Below, in pieces: positions 1-9,946 of a stretch of 64,000 nucleotides of DNA. The position numbers and the translations under genes are program-made. Location: positions 1 through 64,000 of the forward strand of contig CANLWK010000004.1 of assembly GCA_947494805.1 (NCBI GenBank), in the 5' to 3' direction. Source of the DNA: an uncultured Croceitalea sp. (lineage in GTDB: Bacteria > Bacteroidota > Bacteroidia > Flavobacteriales > Flavobacteriaceae). The notes below the pieces were generated by a model. The model was not told where the DNA came from, searched no databases, and was given only the letters and a program-made list of their open reading frames with translations. Positions within the stretch are counted from its first letter, which is position 1. Each line of letters starts with the position of its first letter.

Positions 1-3000
1 ATCGATGTGGTCGTAGCCGTACCCAACGGCATGGACATTGTCACCGGAAGCATTTCCAATGGAGGTGTCTACAATCCTGGTAACGGAACCATAACTTGGA
101 GCGGACTTTCCGTAGGCAACGGTTCAACATTGGATCTGGACTACCAAGTGAACATCAATGCCAATGGGAACTACGTTACAACAGGGCAGATCACCGCTTC
201 GGACCTGCCCGACCCAGACAGTACGCCCAATGATGACGATGGTGATCAGAGCGAAGATGATGAGGATAATGCCATCTTTGGTCTGCAATCGGCCGATCTT
301 AGTTTGGTTAAAGATGTTTCCGCTTCTTCAAGCGATAGTCCAAATATCGGAGACACGGTAACTTTTGAACTCACCGTGACCAATGCTGGGCCCAATACGG
401 CCACCAATGTTCGTATTGAGGATGAAGTTCCTTCAGGATTGACCTTAACGGCCATAAATAATGGAGGTACCGCTATTGCTGCAACATTTCTTAGTTGGAC
501 AATTGCTTCCCTACCTGTAGGGAACACCACACTTTCTTATGATGTCACTCTAAACGAACCCAAGGGGTTCCCTAATGAATACCTGAACATAACCGAGGTT
601 GCGGCCAGTGACCAAAATGACCCTGACAGTTCACCTTTTAACGATGATGGGGACCAAAGTGAAGACGATGAGGACTTTGTATTGCTTACCCCACAATTCA
701 TAGATCTTGAATTGACAATCACTGCGAATGATACCAATCCAAATGTTGGTGATATTGTAACCTTTACCATTGATATCAGTAATCTTGGGGATGTCGCAGC
801 CTCAGGAGTGGCCATACAAAACTTAGTGCCCCCAGGCTTTGGAACTCCTTCGGGCATAAACAATAGCGGTGCTTTTGCTGTTGGTGAGATTAATTGGTCG
901 GGGTTAACCGTTCCCGTCGGTAGCAACAGTTTAAGTTTGACGTTTAATGCCGAGGTTTTGGCACCCACAGCTACCGTAAACGAATACCTACATCAGGTAC
1001 AAGTAGTTGCCGCCGACCAATTTGATATAGATAGTGTACCAAACAACGACAATGGTGACCAAAGTGAGGATGATGAAGATGCGATAAGCATTTCACCAAA
1101 GGTTGCCGATTTAAGTTTGGTAAAAACAGCCAATGATACCACTCCAAATGTTGGTGACACAGTAGTGTTCACCTTGACGGTAAACAACCTTGGACCCAAT
1201 GCGGCCACTGGCGTTGAAGTACAAGATAATTTACCTGCAGGGTTTACAGTGACCAATATCAACAATGGGGGCACCATATTGGGAAATACCATAACATGGA
1301 CTGGCCTTTCGGTGCTGGCCAATGGCGGAAATACTACAGTAACCTATGAAGTCACTGTCAATGCCCCTACAGGTGGGCTAAATGAGTATCAAAATGTGGC
1401 ATCAATAACTGCTAGTGATCTCTTTGACCCCGATAGCAATCCGGCAACGGGTAACACTATCGACGAAGATGGTAATGGCAATGGTGACGATGATGACGAA
1501 GATACCTTGACCATCTCCCCAAATATTGGCGATCTTGAACTGACCAAGATTGTTGTAGATGGTGACACAACCCCTTTGGTAGGTGCAGAAATTAGTTTTG
1601 AAATCACAGTGTTGAACAATGGTACGGTGGAAGCAGACAACATTGAGGTAACCGATATCCTTCCTTCGGGATATGATTTTGTGCTGTACAGCGCAACATC
1701 GGGCATCTATAATGAGAACACGGGCCTATGGCAGGTTGGTGACATTGCTGCAGGGAGCACTGAAACTTTGGTCATCGATGTTTTGGTAAATTCTACAGGC
1801 ACCTACACCAACGTTGCTGAAATTACGGCCGCATCGGTTTTCGATGTCGATTCAACACCCAACAATAACCTTTTGTCAGAAGACGATCAAGACAATGCTA
1901 TCGTAAACCCTATTGAAGCGGCCGATCTTTCATTGTCCAAAATCGTCGACAACAGTACTCCGTTTGTCAATGAAGATGTAATTTTTACCTTGAGCGTAAA
2001 CAATGACGGCCCAAGTGCTGCTACAAGCATTCAAATACAAGACCAGCTACCTTCAGGGTTTACGTATGTCAACGACGATGGAGCCGGAACTTATGATTTA
2101 GGAACAGGAATCTGGACAATTACAACTTTGGCCAACGGTGATACAGAAGAACTTTCCATAACGGCAAGGGTCAACACTGCAGGTGATCATACCAATATCG
2201 CCGAGATAATTGCGTTGGATCAACTGGATACGGATTCAACACCCAATAACGGATTAAGTGCTGAGGACGATCAAGATGAAGCCATCGTAACCCCAAGACA
2301 ATTGGTAGATGTTTCCGTATCAAAAGTTGTGGACAACAGCGTACCAAACATTGGTAGCACCGTCAATTTTACCGTAACCCTAAGAAATGACGGCCCAAGT
2401 GATGCCACAGCAGTAGTCGTTACAGACCTTTTGGCCTCAGGTTACGAGTTACAGTCTTATAATACTTCAGTTGGTTTGTATGAACCTTTGAACGGTTCGT
2501 GGACGGTAGGCAATCTACCCAATGGTTCTGTAGAAACCCTGCAGATCGAGGCTTTGGTAAAACCCAACGGATCTTATACCAACACTGCGGAGCTGACCGA
2601 TCTCAATGAAGAGGATATTGACTCCTTTCCTGCAAATAATGACGCGACTGAAGATGATCAAGCAACCGTGGTACCGACCCCAGTTTTGGTATCCGATCTT
2701 GAACTCATGAAAACTGTGGACAATACAACTCCTTTTGTAGGCGAAACCATTGAATTTAGCGTTAGCGTTACCAACAATGGGCCGAATGACACCTCAGGGG
2801 TAATCGTTCAAGATGTTTTGCCAACAGGATATAGCTATGTTTCACATAACACAACTGCTGGAACGTACAATGAAACTACTGGCTCTTGGAACCTCAACGG
2901 AAATCTACCTGACGGAACGACCGAAACTCTAGAGATTCTGGTAATCGTGAATCCGACCGGCAACTATCAGAACACCGCAGAGATAATAGCAACTGATAAC

Positions 3001-4917
3001 TTAGATTCAGATTCTACACCTGCCAACGGTATTAGTGGTGAAGATGACTTTAGTGAAGCCAACACCACACCTATTCCTTTGGCCAATATCGCGCTTTCAA
3101 AAACTGTTGACAATGCGTTTCCAGATGTATCCGATACGATAACATTCACGCTATTACTAAGCAATTCAGGGCCCAGTGAGGCGACAGGGATTCAGGTCTT
3201 GGATAGACTGCCCGACGGTTACACTTATCTTTCTGATGACAGTAGTGGTGCTTACGACCCTTTTACCGGAATTTGGAGTGTTTCAAACCTACCAGCGAAT
3301 ACATCGACAGCGCTTAACATCAATGTGGGTATAAATACAACGGGAAGCTACTTGAATATGGCAGAGGTCATTGCGGTCAATGAACAAGACCCAAACTCGG
3401 TACCCAACAATAATGATTTAGATGAAGATGATCAAGATGAACAGGTCACTTTACCTAGGGTAATCACTGACATCTCTTTGGTGAAGGCCGTGGATAATCT
3501 GGCTCCGTCCGTTGGAACAAACATTACATTCACCATCGAAGTCACCAATGATGGACCAAGTGACGCAACAGGGTTGGTCATTGAAGATATACTTGCAAGT
3601 GGGTACGATTTTGTCAGTGCAACTGTTTCAGCGGGCACTTATGACGAGGTTATTGGCTCTTGGGATATTGCCCTGCTCACCAACGGAAGTACAGAAACAT
3701 TGGAAATAGTTGCAACCGTATTATCAAATGGCGATTATGCGAATACCGCCGAGCTGATAGCGCTCAACACCTTTGATCCAGATTCATCACCAGATAACAA
3801 CTTGAACTCTGAGGATGACCAAGACACGGTAAATCCCGTACCTACGGGCTTGGCAGATTTGGCCATTACCAAAGAGGTAGATGATAGTACCCCCAATGTG
3901 GGTGATATCATAGAGTTCACCATCAACTTGACCAATAAGGGCGATAGCAATGCCACAGGGGTGATTGTTACCGAACAATTGCCTATTGGATTTACTTATC
4001 AAGCCCATACGGCAACGGCAGGAACCTATAATGAGACAACAGGCATTTGGAGTACCAATGGTGTCATTCCCAATGGAACAACGGAAACCCTAATTGTCTT
4101 GGCAATGGTAAACACACCGACCGGAACCATTGATGAATACGTAAACGGTGTATTTATTTCAGGGGGTGACCAAGCCGACCCCAATAGCGATTTCAGCGTT
4201 GATTTTGATGTCGATGATCTTGAAGATGGACTACCAGACGATGATGAGGCCTTCGTAACCGTAACACCGCAAGCTGTGGATTTGGCCTTACAAAAAACCG
4301 TCAACAATGCAAGGCCCAATATTGGTGATGAAATCAGTTTTACCATCAATGTGGTCAATCAAGGAAGTTTGCCGGCCACAACCATAGGTATTGAAGAAAT
4401 CTTGCCGAACGGTTATCGCTTTATCTCGGCAACGGCTACAGTTGGCGATTATGACAGCTCAGAAGGTTTTTGGGAAATTGACCTACTTAACCCCGACCAA
4501 ATGGGCTCTTTGACGCTATTGGTCGAAGTATTGGATATAGATGATTATTTAAACAACGTACAACTTGCTTTTGTAGATCAGTTTGATACTGATACTTCAA
4601 ACGATACAAGTGAAGCAACAATTGAGCCCACTTGTTTGGTCTTTTACAATGAGTTTTCGCCAAATGGCGATGGGGTCAACGAAACATTTGTCATCGATTG
4701 TATCTCACGCTACCCAAACAATACACTAAAAGTTTATAACCGATGGGGCAATATTGTTTTCGAGGCCCGAGGCTACAATAATGAATTTGATGGCACATCA
4801 AACGGAAGGGCCGTAGTGAGCCAAGAAGAATTTCTTCCTGTGGGCACTTACTATTACATTCTTGATTTAGGTGATGGTTCTGAACCCCTTACGGACTGGT
4901 TATACATCAATAGATAA
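1..4917 (+). CDS. giant DUF11-repeat surface adhesin with CHU_C type IX sorting domain (5' end outside window)
   Basis: The reading frame is open at the left edge, so the start is upstream and at least 1,636 residues are visible. Eleven full repeats of about 130 residues each open with a pattern like ADLSLVKTANDTTPNVGDT and contain TNxGPxxATGV, as in DUF11/conserved-repeat domains; a partial repeat lies at the left edge. Repeats are separated by acidic linkers such as DSxPNNDxGDQSEDDED that probably bind calcium. The C-terminus carries the gliding-motility-associated CHU_C domain (FSPNGDGVNETF, VYNRWGN, GTYYYIL), which targets proteins to the type IX secretion system in type B fashion. The protein is therefore probably a secreted or cell-surface adhesin. 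It is followed at once by a PorP/SprF gene and an OmpA gene, the usual partners of such proteins. Confidence 0.9.
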   Translation: MDVVVAVPNGMDIVTGSISNGGVYNPGNGTITWSGLSVGNGSTLDLDYQVNINANGNYVTTGQITASDLPDPDSTPNDDDGDQSEDDEDNAIFGLQSADLSLVKDVSASSSDSPNIGDTVTFELTVTNAGPNTATNVRIEDEVPSGLTLTAINNGGTAIAATFLSWTIASLPVGNTTLSYDVTLNEPKGFPNEYLNITEVAASDQNDPDSSPFNDDGDQSEDDEDFVLLTPQFIDLELTITANDTNPNVGDIVTFTIDISNLGDVAASGVAIQNLVPPGFGTPSGINNSGAFAVGEINWSGLTVPVGSNSLSLTFNAEVLAPTATVNEYLHQVQVVAADQFDIDSVPNNDNGDQSEDDEDAISISPKVADLSLVKTANDTTPNVGDTVVFTLTVNNLGPNAATGVEVQDNLPAGFTVTNINNGGTILGNTITWTGLSVLANGGNTTVTYEVTVNAPTGGLNEYQNVASITASDLFDPDSNPATGNTIDEDGNGNGDDDDEDTLTISPNIGDLELTKIVVDGDTTPLVGAEISFEITVLNNGTVEADNIEVTDILPSGYDFVLYSATSGIYNENTGLWQVGDIAAGSTETLVIDVLVNSTGTYTNVAEITAASVFDVDSTPNNNLLSEDDQDNAIVNPIEAADLSLSKIVDNSTPFVNEDVIFTLSVNNDGPSAATSIQIQDQLPSGFTYVNDDGAGTYDLGTGIWTITTLANGDTEELSITARVNTAGDHTNIAEIIALDQLDTDSTPNNGLSAEDDQDEAIVTPRQLVDVSVSKVVDNSVPNIGSTVNFTVTLRNDGPSDATAVVVTDLLASGYELQSYNTSVGLYEPLNGSWTVGNLPNGSVETLQIEALVKPNGSYTNTAELTDLNEEDIDSFPANNDATEDDQATVVPTPVLVSDLELMKTVDNTTPFVGETIEFSVSVTNNGPNDTSGVIVQDVLPTGYSYVSHNTTAGTYNETTGSWNLNGNLPDGTTETLEILVIVNPTGNYQNTAEIIATDNLDSDSTPANGISGEDDFSEANTTPIPLANIALSKTVDNAFPDVSDTITFTLLLSNSGPSEATGIQVLDRLPDGYTYLSDDSSGAYDPFTGIWSVSNLPANTSTALNINVGINTTGSYLNMAEVIAVNEQDPNSVPNNNDLDEDDQDEQVTLPRVITDISLVKAVDNLAPSVGTNITFTIEVTNDGPSDATGLVIEDILASGYDFVSATVSAGTYDEVIGSWDIALLTNGSTETLEIVATVLSNGDYANTAELIALNTFDPDSSPDNNLNSEDDQDTVNPVPTGLADLAITKEVDDSTPNVGDIIEFTINLTNKGDSNATGVIVTEQLPIGFTYQAHTATAGTYNETTGIWSTNGVIPNGTTETLIVLAMVNTPTGTIDEYVNGVFISGGDQADPNSDFSVDFDVDDLEDGLPDDDEAFVTVTPQAVDLALQKTVNNARPNIGDEISFTINVVNQGSLPATTIGIEEILPNGYRFISATATVGDYDSSEGFWEIDLLNPDQMGSLTLLVEVLDIDDYLNNVQLAFVDQFDTDTSNDTSEATIEPTCLVFYNEFSPNGDGVNETFVIDCISRYPNNTLKVYNRWGNIVFEARGYNNEFDGTSNGRAVVSQEEFLPVGTYYYILDLGDGSEPLTDWLYINR

Positions 4918-4918
4918 T

Positions 4919-5863
4919 ATGATTTCAGCAACTATGAACATACTACAAAGACTTATTAAAAATACCCTGTTTGCTTTACTGGTATTGGTTTCGCTCAAAA
5001 CAACAGCGCAGCAAGATCCTCAGTTCACCCAATATATGTACAACACGCTCACTGTAAACCCTGCTTATGCAGGCTCTCGCGGCCACTTGTCAATTTTGGG
5101 CATGCACCGTTCGCAATGGGTGGGTATTAATGGAGCCCCTACTTCACAGGTTCTGGCCATTGATGGGCCCATTGGAGAAAAACTAGGGCTTGGTGTTGTG
5201 GCCACTTATGACGAACTTGGTCCCTCGAATGAGCTGTTCTTAGATGGTAATATTTCATACAGTCTTCAAGTGGGCCAGAACAATCAAAGGTTATCTTTTG
5301 GTTTAAAAGCAGGTGGACGAATCTTCAATGTTGATTTCTCTGAGGGTCTGATCCAAAACCCTGATGTTGCTTTTCAAAATAATATTGAGAATCGATTTTT
5401 TCCGACCATAGGTGCAGGTGCTTATTATCATACCGATAAGGCTTATCTGGGCTTTGCCATTCCTAATTTCTTTTCAGAAGACCACTATGATGGGCAGACC
5501 CAAGAACTTGCTACTGAACGATTGCACTACTTTTTGATAGGGGGCACGATATGGGATATGACAGCCGACATTAAGTTCAAGCCCGCCTTTTTTGTGAAAT
5601 GGGTGCCTGGCGCACCTATTATCGCCGATCTTTCAGCAAATTTCATGATTCGTGAAACGATTACGGCCGGAGTCGCTTATCGGTGGGACGATTCGTTCTC
5701 AGGTTTGCTGGGCCTTCAGATTTCACCAGCACTGAATATTGGCTACGCCTATGACCGAACCACAACAGATCTTAGAAATTTCAACAATGGAACCCATGAA
5801 GTATTTCTAAGGTTTGAGTTGAAAACGCAAGAAAAACGTCTGAAATCTCCAAGATTCTATTAA
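4919..5863 (+). CDS. PorP/SprF family type IX secretion-associated outer-membrane protein
   Basis: About 314 residues. The signal peptide is followed by the family hallmark QQDPQFTQYMYNTLTVNPAYAGSR and then an outer-membrane beta-barrel pattern ending in FRFELKT-like strands. PorP/SprF proteins sit in the outer membrane and are linked to surface delivery or anchoring of large adhesins; SprF is needed for SprB in gliding bacteria. The ATG at 4919 lies just after the adhesin stop, and a second ATG at 4934 gives a tidier signal peptide (MNILQRLIKNTLFALLVLV), so the start is uncertain by five codons. The immediate placement after the adhesin suggests a dedicated partner. Confidence 0.9.
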   Translation: MISATMNILQRLIKNTLFALLVLVSLKTTAQQDPQFTQYMYNTLTVNPAYAGSRGHLSILGMHRSQWVGINGAPTSQVLAIDGPIGEKLGLGVVATYDELGPSNELFLDGNISYSLQVGQNNQRLSFGLKAGGRIFNVDFSEGLIQNPDVAFQNNIENRFFPTIGAGAYYHTDKAYLGFAIPNFFSEDHYDGQTQELATERLHYFLIGGTIWDMTADIKFKPAFFVKWVPGAPIIADLSANFMIRETITAGVAYRWDDSFSGLLGLQISPALNIGYAYDRTTTDLRNFNNGTHEVFLRFELKTQEKRLKSPRFY

Positions 5864-5873
5864 GTCCACCTTT

Positions 5874-7811
5874 ATGAAAAAAATACTGACATCCATTAGC
5901 ACCATCATCGTCGTTTTCTCGGCCATAGGCCAAAACACCGCGGTGGCAGAACAGAAATTTCAAGACTACTTTTACCTAGAGGCCGCAGAAGAATACGAAC
6001 GTCTGGTGCGTAAAGGAGATACTTCGTTAGCGACCTTGCAGCGCCTTGGTGATACTTATTATTTCAATGCCGATATGACCAATGCGGTCCATTGGTATGG
6101 ACAGTTATTTTCAAAATATGAACGCTCTTTAAGTACAACGTACATATTCAGATATGTTCATGCCCTTAAAGGGACGGGAAATTACAAATTGGCGAAGGCC
6201 CTCATGAAAATCTATCAAGAAAAAGCCGCTAAGGAAGGCTTCAACGTTGCCCAATTCAAAGATAATGACATGGCTTTGGACAAAATTAGAAACGAACAAC
6301 CTCAGTTTATTATCAGTCACTTATCGTTGAACACCCCTAACGCCGATTTCGGAACTACCTACTACAATGATAAAATCGTATTTGCTTCAAGTAGGGATTC
6401 CATGAACCTGCATACACGGGTCTATGAGTGGAACAAACAACCCTATCTTAACCTTTATGAGGCCGATACCCTTCAGCTGGGCAGTGATTTGATAACGGTG
6501 ACCCCATTCGGCAATGGAATCAATTCTAAATACCATGAGGCGGTCGCCACGTTCAACAAAGAAGGTACCATTATGTACTTTACCCGAAACAACTATACCC
6601 AAAAAATTCTAGAACGAGATGACGAAGGCACCAATCATTTAAAAATATACAAAAGCCAGCTAGAAGGAGGAATATGGGCCGCACCAATTGAAGTACCGTT
6701 CAACAGTACAAATTATTCGGTTGGGCAACCAAGTTTAAGCCCCGATGGTAAAAGACTGTTCTTTGTTTCTGACATGCCCGGTGGTCACGGAGCAACAGAT
6801 ATTTATTACGTTATTGTTTATAAAGATGGTAGTTTTTCGGAACCTATCAATCTCGGTGACCAAGTAAATACAAGTGGTCGTGAAATGTTTCCGTTTGTAG
6901 GCCGTGAAAAGTTATACTTGGCATCTGATGGACATTTGGGATTAGGAGGGCTGGATATTTTTGAACTGGATATCAATAATGACCTATCCTTACCGATCAA
7001 CCTCGGCCCAGGACTAAATAGCCAACATGATGATTTTGCATACATTGTCGATGAACAAACCCAACGTGGTTATTTTTCATCAAATCGTGATGGTGGATAT
7101 GGTGATGACGATATCTATTCCTTTCAGCGTTTACAACCAAAGTGCGAACAATCAGCAAAAGGCACCTTGTTGCGCAAGGCCAACGATCAGCCAGTGGTCA
7201 ATGCGACCGTTGAATTGGTCGATGATTTGGGAAATACTTTAGAGACCGCTACAACAGATGCCAACGGTGCATTTAAATTCAACGTTGTATTGTCATGCGA
7301 CAATAGCTTTAAAGTACACGTCTCAAAAAAAGGATACAAGTCATTTGACAAAGAATTTGAGACCACTGATATCCTTGAATTTGAGAACAACCTGCCTTTG
7401 GTCATCACAAAAGAATTGAACAAGTTAATAGTGGAAGAAAATGGAATCTTGAAGATTCAGATAGATGATATCTATTTTGACTTGAACAAATCGAACATTA
7501 GACCCGATGCTGCACAAGAACTGAACAAAATTGTGGAGATTATGAAAGAATACCCTAAAATGGTCATCAAGATTGAATCACATACCGATTCAAGGGGGAG
7601 CGATAGTTATAATGCAAGGCTTTCAGACAGTCGTGCAAAATCTACAGGTGACTATATCATTTCACAAGGTATTGCTCTAAACCGTATTGAAAGCGCCATT
7701 GGCTATGGAGAAAAACATTTACTGAACCAGTGCGACAATGGGGTAAAATGCTCAAATTCAGAACATGACGTCAACAGGAGGTCTGAGTTTATCATTGTAA
7801 GTATGGAGTAG
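5874..7811 (+). CDS. OmpA-family protein with TPR-like, PD40 propeller and carboxypeptidase-regulatory domains (PorE-like)
   Basis: 645 residues starting 10 bases after the PorP/SprF stop. Domains in order: signal peptide, TPR-like helices (about 25-130), a PD40/WD40-like beta-propeller (about 150-420, with SLSPDGKRLFFVSD), a carboxypeptidase regulatory-like Ig domain (about 430-500, GTLLRKANDQPVVNATVELVDD), and a C-terminal OmpA peptidoglycan-binding domain (about 530-640, including IESHTDSRGSDSYN and LSDSRAKS). This is the layout of PorE-type proteins that tether outer-membrane type IX components to peptidoglycan. Next to an adhesin and PorP/SprF gene it is more likely an adhesin-specific accessory than the core PorE. 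The operon ends at the strong hairpin at 7865-7900. Confidence 0.88.
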   Translation: MKKILTSISTIIVVFSAIGQNTAVAEQKFQDYFYLEAAEEYERLVRKGDTSLATLQRLGDTYYFNADMTNAVHWYGQLFSKYERSLSTTYIFRYVHALKGTGNYKLAKALMKIYQEKAAKEGFNVAQFKDNDMALDKIRNEQPQFIISHLSLNTPNADFGTTYYNDKIVFASSRDSMNLHTRVYEWNKQPYLNLYEADTLQLGSDLITVTPFGNGINSKYHEAVATFNKEGTIMYFTRNNYTQKILERDDEGTNHLKIYKSQLEGGIWAAPIEVPFNSTNYSVGQPSLSPDGKRLFFVSDMPGGHGATDIYYVIVYKDGSFSEPINLGDQVNTSGREMFPFVGREKLYLASDGHLGLGGLDIFELDINNDLSLPINLGPGLNSQHDDFAYIVDEQTQRGYFSSNRDGGYGDDDIYSFQRLQPKCEQSAKGTLLRKANDQPVVNATVELVDDLGNTLETATTDANGAFKFNVVLSCDNSFKVHVSKKGYKSFDKEFETTDILEFENNLPLVITKELNKLIVEENGILKIQIDDIYFDLNKSNIRPDAAQELNKIVEIMKEYPKMVIKIESHTDSRGSDSYNARLSDSRAKSTGDYIISQGIALNRIESAIGYGEKHLLNQCDNGVKCSNSEHDVNRRSEFIIVSME

Positions 7812-7864
7812 TGAGGGATAAAATACTTTATTAAAGCGTGTTTTACGACATTTGTTCTACCGCA

Positions 7865-7900
7865 AAAGCGACCGACTTTAAGTTCAAAGTCGGTCGCTTT
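7865..7900. terminator. bidirectional intrinsic terminator
   Basis: A perfect 15-bp stem (AAAGCGACCGACTTT and its complement) closes a 6-nt loop and ends in TTT on both strands. It separates the plus-strand OmpA gene from the minus-strand DJ-1 gene, so it can serve both convergent units. Confidence 0.85.
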
Positions 7901-7924
7901 ACTACTTGGTTTTTAGCTACACCA

Positions 7925-9052
7925 TTAACTGGGGTTGTACCCAATTTGTTGAAACCAATCCCAATTATCCCAATATGAGGTGATCTCTTCAATGATTCCA
8001 TCCTTATTGATATTAAGCAAGAACAAATGTTCTACGTTGTAATACTGTCCTTTACTTGGTATACCAAGAATCTCTTTTTTTTGCGTTCCCCCAATAAACA
8101 CTTGAACAATAGCATTGCCTTGATTGTCGATTGAGATATTCTTAACGTCGTTTGACAAGTCAGGAAAAGAGCCTATAAGGGCTGAAGCGATTCCTGCCCA
8201 AGTAGTTCCTTCTGTTCCCTTAATCTTTCCGACGCCGTTATCACCCAGTGGAATATATCTAAACGTTCCTTCTTCACTGGCAAATGAAACAGCTCTTTCT
8301 ATATCTTGATTTTTATAGGCTTCAAAGAATTCAGTGGCAATATTCTGTCTTTTCTCATCATCGATTTCAACAACCATCTCGATAGTCTTCTGCGCCGCGG
8401 TAACCGAAGATTGTGGATTTTGACCCGTTACTAAATTGCCGTCTTCAACAACAAAATCGGACCAATCTTGTTCTTTTGTATAAATAGCGCCCTCAGCTTT
8501 CAAGGCATCTTCTAACAAAAAGGGAACAACATTGCTCAAACCAACAGCATCTTCTTCAGAATTTGTGAATGATGTAAGTCGCTTACCTTTTACAAAGGCA
8601 GTTCCGTTTTCATTTTTAACCCCTTTTAAGGCCACGACGCCGTGACATACCAAACCAATAGGCTTATCTTTTTTATCAAATTCGTTTATTAAGGTCGCTA
8701 CATCTTCATTGTCACCCAAATCCCACATTGGTCCATGCCCCCCCGGAAAGAAAAGAACATCATAGTCCGAAGGATTGACCTGGACCACACTCTTTGTATT
8801 TTTAATAGCTGATAGTGCATCTTCATCTTTCGAAAATCTTTTGGTAAATGCTGTTTGCCATTCTTCTAATTCGCTCTTGGGGTCTAACGGAATAACTCCT
8901 CCTTTTACCGAAGCAATGGTGACCGATGCACCATTATCTAAATATTGGTAATAAGGCCCTGCCAATTCTTCTAACCAAACACCTGTTTTCTCTCCTGTGT
9001 TACCTAATTCATTGTGCGAAGTTGTTACGATAAGTACATTTAAATTTTTCAT
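7925..9052 (-). CDS. DJ-1/PfpI-type glutamine amidotransferase-like protein fused to a SnoaL-like domain
   Basis: 375 residues from the ATG at 9052; the frame extends to a TTG at 9061. Residues 1-225 form a DJ-1/PfpI/ThiJ domain with the nucleophile elbow GLVCHGVVALKGV and an upstream FFPGGHGPMWDL segment, typical of the type 1 glutamine amidotransferase fold of Hsp31-like chaperone/deglycase proteins. Residues about 240-375 form a second alpha+beta domain (NIATEFFEAYKNQDIERAVSF ... WDNWDWFQQIGY) that looks like a SnoaL/ester-cyclase (NTF2-like) fold. The fusion suggests a cytoplasmic reactive-carbonyl or small-molecule detoxification role, but the substrate cannot be read. The Crp/Fnr gene 94 bases upstream on the same strand is the likely regulator. 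Confidence 0.82.
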   Translation of the reverse strand: MKNLNVLIVTTSHNELGNTGEKTGVWLEELAGPYYQYLDNGASVTIASVKGGVIPLDPKSELEEWQTAFTKRFSKDEDALSAIKNTKSVVQVNPSDYDVLFFPGGHGPMWDLGDNEDVATLINEFDKKDKPIGLVCHGVVALKGVKNENGTAFVKGKRLTSFTNSEEDAVGLSNVVPFLLEDALKAEGAIYTKEQDWSDFVVEDGNLVTGQNPQSSVTAAQKTIEMVVEIDDEKRQNIATEFFEAYKNQDIERAVSFASEEGTFRYIPLGDNGVGKIKGTEGTTWAGIASALIGSFPDLSNDVKNISIDNQGNAIVQVFIGGTQKKEILGIPSKGQYYNVEHLFLLNINKDGIIEEITSYWDNWDWFQQIGYNPS

Positions 9053-9146
9053 CTGTTGCAAGTTTTATAATTAATAACACTGCAAAGATGAGACGGGCAC
9101 CTGCCTGAAATCGTTGATTTATGTTATGAAAAAAAATTGACTTATG

Positions 9147-9731
9147 TTAAGAATGTCCATGCACCAAACTCTTTCTAATTCTTGAGAGGCTTTCAGGCTT
9201 CATTCCTAAATAATTAGCAATCATATAGTTGGGAATTCTCTGTTCTAAATTTGGATAAGCAGTTTGAAAATCTATATAGCGTTCACCATTTGACTTATCT
9301 AAAGATGATAGTATTCTATTCTGTAGTGCAAGAAAGGCTGAAGTAAGTTTAATTCTAAAAAAGCGGTCAAATTTTGGAACATCTATAAACAAGCTTTCCA
9401 AGTCTTGTTTCTCAATTCCGTAAACCACTGATGCCTCAATACAATCAATGTTTAAGGTAGCCTTTCCTTCCTCAAAAAATGCCTTAAAATCACTTATCCA
9501 CCAATTTTCTTTCGCAAACTGTATAATATGTTCATCCCCATTATCATCAACTTCGTAGGCTTTTAAGCATCCGCTGGCCACAAAATATTCATACTTTACG
9601 GTATCACCTTCTTGAATCAAGAACTGTCTTTTTCTTAACTTTTTTTGAATGAGAATTGAGGTAAAACGTTCTTTTTCCGATTCGGTCAACTCGATTACCT
9701 CTTCAATATGATTTAAAATCTCTTGGAACAT
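9147..9731 (-). CDS. Crp/Fnr family transcriptional regulator
   Basis: 194 residues with an N-terminal cyclic-nucleotide-binding beta-roll (about 20-120, RQFLIQEGDTVKYEYFVASG) and a short C-terminal helix-turn-helix (PNYMIANYLGMKPESLSRIRK). The beta-roll lacks the strict cAMP-binding phosphate cassette of Crp, as is common in Bacteroidota members of this family, so the ligand is unknown. It lies just upstream of, and co-directional with, the DJ-1/SnoaL gene and probably controls it. The HTH end is compact, with the frame stopping shortly after the recognition helix, which is normal for this subfamily. Confidence 0.87.
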   Translation of the reverse strand: MFQEILNHIEEVIELTESEKERFTSILIQKKLRKRQFLIQEGDTVKYEYFVASGCLKAYEVDDNGDEHIIQFAKENWWISDFKAFFEEGKATLNIDCIEASVVYGIEKQDLESLFIDVPKFDRFFRIKLTSAFLALQNRILSSLDKSNGERYIDFQTAYPNLEQRIPNYMIANYLGMKPESLSRIRKSLVHGHS

Positions 9732-9946
9732 AAGTTTTCAGTAAGGCTGATAAAAATAAAAGCATATTGCCCTTTTATAATCTAAGTTATAAAAGTATTC
9801 AATGTAACTCGTATTTGATGTGGTCAAAAGAACAGGTTCGGTAAACATAAAGTATAAAAAACCGTAAATCAGACAGTTGTTTCTGCATAGAATCACGTTT
9901 GCTATACGGCCAATCAGCATGCGGCGTGCAATCTTCAATACCCTTT

